This document shows positions 60,128 to 64,000 of a DNA stretch of 64,000 nucleotides, in pieces (the first letter of the stretch is position 1; each line of letters begins with the position of its first letter). The DNA lies in assembly GCA_034638255.1 (NCBI GenBank), contig JAWPGT010000046.1, positions 124,001 through 188,000 of the forward strand, given 5' to 3'. A program made the position numbers and the translations under genes. Origin of the DNA: Coprinus comatus (lineage: Eukaryota > Basidiomycota > Agaricomycetes > Agaricales > Agaricaceae). Under the pieces are notes generated by a model that searched no databases, was not told the origin of the DNA, and saw only the letters and a list, made by a program, of their open reading frames with translations.

Positions 60128-60596
60128 ATGGCCGGTATGAGAGAAAGACACGTTGAGGTGTTGATGGGAAAGGGGTTGGCAAGAACCATGGCTTTGGACG
60201 AATACGTTGAAGGAAAGATTGTGAGTTGGTTTGAGTATTATTTTGTACAAGTAGATTGTTGACAACAAGGAGTAGGACTTTGTAGGACAACAGAATGTAG
60301 AAGAGTGGTCTAGGATAGTGCTTATTGGAGCAGCGGTGAGTAGTATTGGGTTGTTTGGGATGAGCGCTGAGGTTAACTGATGGCGCGGGGGTTTTTTAGG
60401 TTGTGTCGTTCGTTGCTGGGTTTGTTACCCAGTCTCTGCAACTGACGTTTGGTCTGTTCTTTGGAGTGACTGCTGTGTTACTATTGGTATGTATGTGGTA
60501 TGTATTACTAGAGTATGTGTGCTGAGTATTGTGTAGGCAGTGGTACCCCCCTGGCCTGTGCTGCGGCGACACGCGGTAGTCTGGGATAGTAGATAG
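60128..60596 (+). CDS. SPC1: Signal peptidase complex subunit 1 (Spc1)
   Basis: Small two-helix subunit of the ER signal peptidase complex, which tunes substrate choice. Four tiny exons were found by splice-aware reading: 60128-60220, 60276-60335, 60400-60486 and 60537-60596, giving 99 residues. The family core is plain: KIDFVGQQNVEEWSRIVLIG (D-F-x-G-Q start of the domain), then helix 1 and 2 (VVSFVAGFVTQSLQLTFGLF and FGVTAVLLL), and the terminal VVPPWPVLRRHAVVW, matching the conserved V-P-P-W-P. Each intron has GTGAGT or GTATGT donors and TAG acceptors. The N-terminus has about 30 extra residues before the domain. The gene starts 70 bp after the Ste24 stop and ends 70 bp before KIN1. Confidence 0.88.
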
Positions 60597-60666
60597 TTGA
60601 TGTGATGGGATAAAAGTTCTCACCCAACCCTTTTTACTTACCTTTACCTTTACCTTGTCATCACCC

Positions 60667-63600
60667 ATGTCTACGTACCATCCCTCGGTACAACCTCATC
60701 TTCCACTCTTGCCGGAAATAAATGAACTTAACAACAACAATAACAATAACAATAACAACAACCAACTAAGAACAAATCACGTTGTTCCTCTTAGACCTCG
60801 TCCTCTTTCTATGCCCCCTCAATCTTATTCTCAACAACATACGCCTACCAGATCTACTAATGGAAGGGATAGAAGACAGCAGCAACAACCCCAACCTCAG
60901 CAACAACAACAACCACTGCCACAGCCTTCCTCGGCAAGGTCGAGGTCGAGGTTGTTAGGGGATTATACACTCAGTAAGACGTTGGGTGCTGGTAGTATGG
61001 GAAAAGTAAAGTTGGGTACTCATAATGTTACTGGTGAAAAGGTATTATTCTGTTCTTTCTCTCTCCTAGAAAACTGAAACTAAAACTAAAAACAACGACG
61101 AATAGCTCGCAGTCAAAATCCTACCACGCGTTTATCCACAACCACCTTCAAATGGAACATCCGATTCAGCAGCAGCTAAACAAGCTACAAAAGATGCTTC
61201 AAAAGAAATAAGAACTATACGTGAAGCTGCTTTATCAATGTTGCTTTATCATCCTTATGTTTGTGGGATGAGAGAAATGATTGTTCATCAACATCATTAT
61301 TATATGGTTTTTGAATATGTTAATGGTGGTCAGATGTTGGATTATATTATTAGTCATGGAAGGTTGAGAGAGAGAGTGGCTAGGAAGTTTGCTAGACAAG
61401 TTGCTAGTGCCATTGAATATTGTCATCAGAATAATGTCGTTCATCGAGGTCAGTTGTTATTATTTTCCGACGCGACGGCTGGCGCTGACTTTTTTAAACG
61501 CTCTTTAATAGACTTGAAGATTGAAAACATTCTTATATCACATACTGGCAATATCAAAATCATTGATTTTGGATTGTCAAATTTATTCGATCCTCAAGGT
61601 CATCTTTCAACCTTTTGTGGTTCATTGTATTTTGCAGCTCCGGAACTTTTGAATGCTAGAGTTTATACGGGACCTGAAGTTGATGTTTGGAGTTTTGGTG
61701 TCGTTTTGTATGTTTTGGTGTGTGGTAAAGTTCCTTTTGATGATCAGAGTATGCCCGCTTTGCATGCCAAGATTAAGAGAGGGTTGGTTGAGTATCCTAT
61801 TTGGTTGAGTACCGGTGAGTTTCCCTTTTTCTTTCTTTTTTTTAAAGGAGTAAAAAGCTTACTAATATCTTTATAGAATGTAGACATTTGTTGTCAAGAA
61901 TGTTGGTTACGAATCCAGCTGCAAGAGCTACAATGCAAGAAGTACTCAATCATCCTTGGATGATTAGAGGACATAAAACACCACCAAATCCACATATGGT
62001 TCATCGTGAACCTTTACGTCACGACGAACTTGATCGACAAGTTATTAAAGAAATGAAAGGATTTGAGTTTGGTACACCTGAAGAAATTGAGAAAAAGTTG
62101 GTTAGGATTTTGAAATCGGATGGATATATTAAGGCGGTGCAGTATTGGGAAAAGAAGCGGGGTGGAGTTATTAATGGAAATGGTGTTGGTGGTGTTGGAG
62201 GAGCTGGAGGAGGAGGAGTTGGTGGATTGTTTTCGAGATGGTTACCTGAAAGTTTTTCAAATTCAAGTTTGGCGCAATCATTTGATAGTACGTCAACTAA
62301 ACATGATGCTATGAATTCTCAAAATCCACAATTACCTCAAGTTCCGAATACGATGACGACGACGAATACGGGGGGGATTGGGAATATTAATACGAATACG
62401 AATACCAATGCGCCTGGGACACCTTCGAATAAGAAGAGTTCGAGAAGGTTTTCTGGGTTTGATTATTATCGAAGGAAATTATTTTCACCTTCTTCACCTT
62501 CTTCTACCCATCATCAATCTCATCAACAACAACAATCGCAACATATCACATCAAATCCAAATCATTACCAACCCAACCCAAATTCACCAACAAATTCTCA
62601 ATTAAACATTTCATCAATATACAACTATGAACCTAGTTCTAGTTATAATTCTAAAGAACCTATTGATCCTACACGTGGATTTCATCCACTTGTTTCTATT
62701 TATTATCTTGCTAGAGAGAAAATGGAGAGGGATAAGGTTTATGGAAAGGGTCATTTTGCTAGTGAGACTGTTAGTGGAGAGTTATTGAGGGATGGTGAAG
62801 AGGAGGATTATGATGATTATGATGATGATGATGATGACGGTGGTGATGGGTTTGATGGAAATCGTGGTATAACAACGGGAGAAGGTGGAGATATGGATAG
62901 GGAAAGGGAAAGGGAGAGGAGGAGAAAGAAGGGAGGGAAAGTTGGTACGATGAGTTCTGGTAGTAATAGTGGAAGAGGGAAAGGAAGACAAAATCAAAGT
63001 CAGGGAGGAAGAGAATCTGTTGATGAAAATCATGTTCAAGTTAAATCTCAGAATCAGAATCAAGCTCCTACTTCCACCACCCCTACCGCTACTGTTACCC
63101 AACAAAATCATGGACAGGGACAAGGACATGGTAGACAACTTTCATATGGAGGAATTACTGGTGGATTACCGATAACACCAACAACTGGAAAACCGGATTA
63201 TGGTATGGCTTTACCGAGATTACCACCACCTGAATCGTCACATTATAGTGGTATGTCTTATGATGCTGGGAATGGTATTGGTGGAATGGGAATGGGATCG
63301 GTTGTACCTTCACCTATTACTCCTACTTTTGCTTATCCTTATCATGGTCAACCACAATCGATACAACAACCACAACTGCAATCGTCATCTCAACAACAAT
63401 CATCTCAACCACAATCATCTCAACAACAACAGCAGCAGCAGCAGCAGCAACAATATGTTGGTCAACCGCAACCACAACCGAGAGCTAGGGATACTGGTGT
63501 TTTGATACCACAACCGATTGTGGTTCCTAGTGTTTTGATGGCTGGACATGGACATTATGAAGATTATGGACAAATTCCTGGAACACCTAATACGCCTATT

Positions 63601-64000
63601 TCTTCGTCTGCTACCACTAGTGCTATGGCTACTGCGATTGTAACTGGTACTGGTACTACAACTGCAACTGGTACTGGTACTAGTACGACAGCTGGAACCT
63701 CAAGTTCATTTGGTACTTCAACTTCTGGATCTATAATACCTCAAGGTAGATTTGGAATTGGTGGGGTATTACCACGTGCTCCTGGACCTGTTGGTGCTCA
63801 TAAGAGAAGTCATAGTTTGAGTCAGAGACCTATGACTGTTAATGTTAATGTTGGTGGTGGAGGTGGTGGTGGAGGGGTGGTTGGACCTAGAAGTTGGGGT
63901 GGTATGTTTAGTCAAGGACAGGGACAAGGATTGGGATTGGGAGGACAACAACAAGGAGGTTATCAAGGACAACAACAACAGCAAGAGATGGGTTTGTTTC
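60667..64000 (+). CDS. KIN1: KIN1/PAR-1-type serine/threonine kinase (3' end outside window)
   Basis: Fungal KIN1 kinases act at the cell cortex in polarity, exocytosis and, in some species, ER stress. After an Asn/Gln-rich N-terminus the kinase opens with [20 protein letters not shown] (G-x-G-x-x-G). VAIK-equivalent AVKILPRV follows after the first intron. Then [12 protein letters not shown] (catalytic loop, split by an intron in HRD), [12 protein letters not shown] (DFG), [13 protein letters not shown] (activation segment) and [19 protein letters not shown]. Exons: 60667-61041, 61106-61449, 61512-61814 and 61877 onward. The kinase domain ends near [12 protein letters not shown]; a UBA-like segment [20 protein letters not shown] follows. 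A long low-complexity region with Ser, Gln, Gly and Asp tracts runs past the edge. The KA1 domain expected at the C-terminus is not in the window. Confidence 0.92.

Overview
The window looks like nuclear DNA of a filamentous basidiomycete, most likely an agaricomycete. Protein-coding genes are cut by many short GT-AG introns (about 50-70 nt). Fungal STAND/NACHT receptors, F-box proteins, a questin-oxidase-like enzyme and a Ty1-copia element sit beside conserved eukaryotic housekeeping genes (MTO1, mL54, Ste24, Spc1, KIN1). No rRNA, tRNA, CRISPR or bacterial operon structure was seen. Placement to class is inference; genus cannot be told.

Layout. 1-8.9 kb is a gene-poor stretch with only weak remnants. 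8.9-22.7 kb is a metabolic and accessory block: a D-erythronate-dehydrogenase-like SDR (minus), a class II aldolase (minus), an F-box/LRR-like gene (plus), a decayed inverted copy of a questin oxidase gene tail, the questin-oxidase-like gene itself (minus), a roughly 1000-residue protein with four degenerate dsRBD-like repeats (minus), and a second SDR paralogue (plus) sharing a 237-bp divergent promoter with it. 22.7-33 kb holds a 52-residue secreted peptide gene, a DUF2470 membrane protein, the mitochondrial tRNA-modification gene MTO1 and an MFS sugar transporter. 35.1-38.8 kb is one intron-rich gene for an acidic protein with repeated FP-x-P motifs, three tandemly duplicated exon modules and a C-terminal membrane segment.

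39.5-52.5 kb is a transposon nest. A 5' part of a copia element (LTR, primer site, gag, protease, integrase) is broken by two stop codons, a 1.65-kb terminal-inverted-repeat element, a Tc1-type element whose TA target duplication can be read, and a 1.31-kb non-autonomous element that also marks where the copia sequence ends. A near-identical inverted copy of that 1.31-kb element lies about 8.7 kb away and splits an F-box gene. A 730-bp TA-flanked MITE lies just beyond.

53.2-56.9 kb is a tandem-NACHT gene in which the first NACHT has damaged Walker A and Walker B motifs and the second is intact. 57.2-64 kb is a compact co-directional housekeeping run: mL54, Ste24 (CAAX protease), Spc1 (signal peptidase subunit, four tiny exons) and KIN1 (kinase, running off the right edge). 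Ste24 and Spc1 both act in ER-membrane protein processing; the gaps between Ste24, Spc1 and KIN1 are only about 70 bp each.

Most unusual points: the degenerate/intact NACHT pair, the dsRBD-like repeats that each carry a phase-1 intron at the same place, the symmetric exon modules at 35.5-36 kb, and the nested transposons whose order can be reconstructed.
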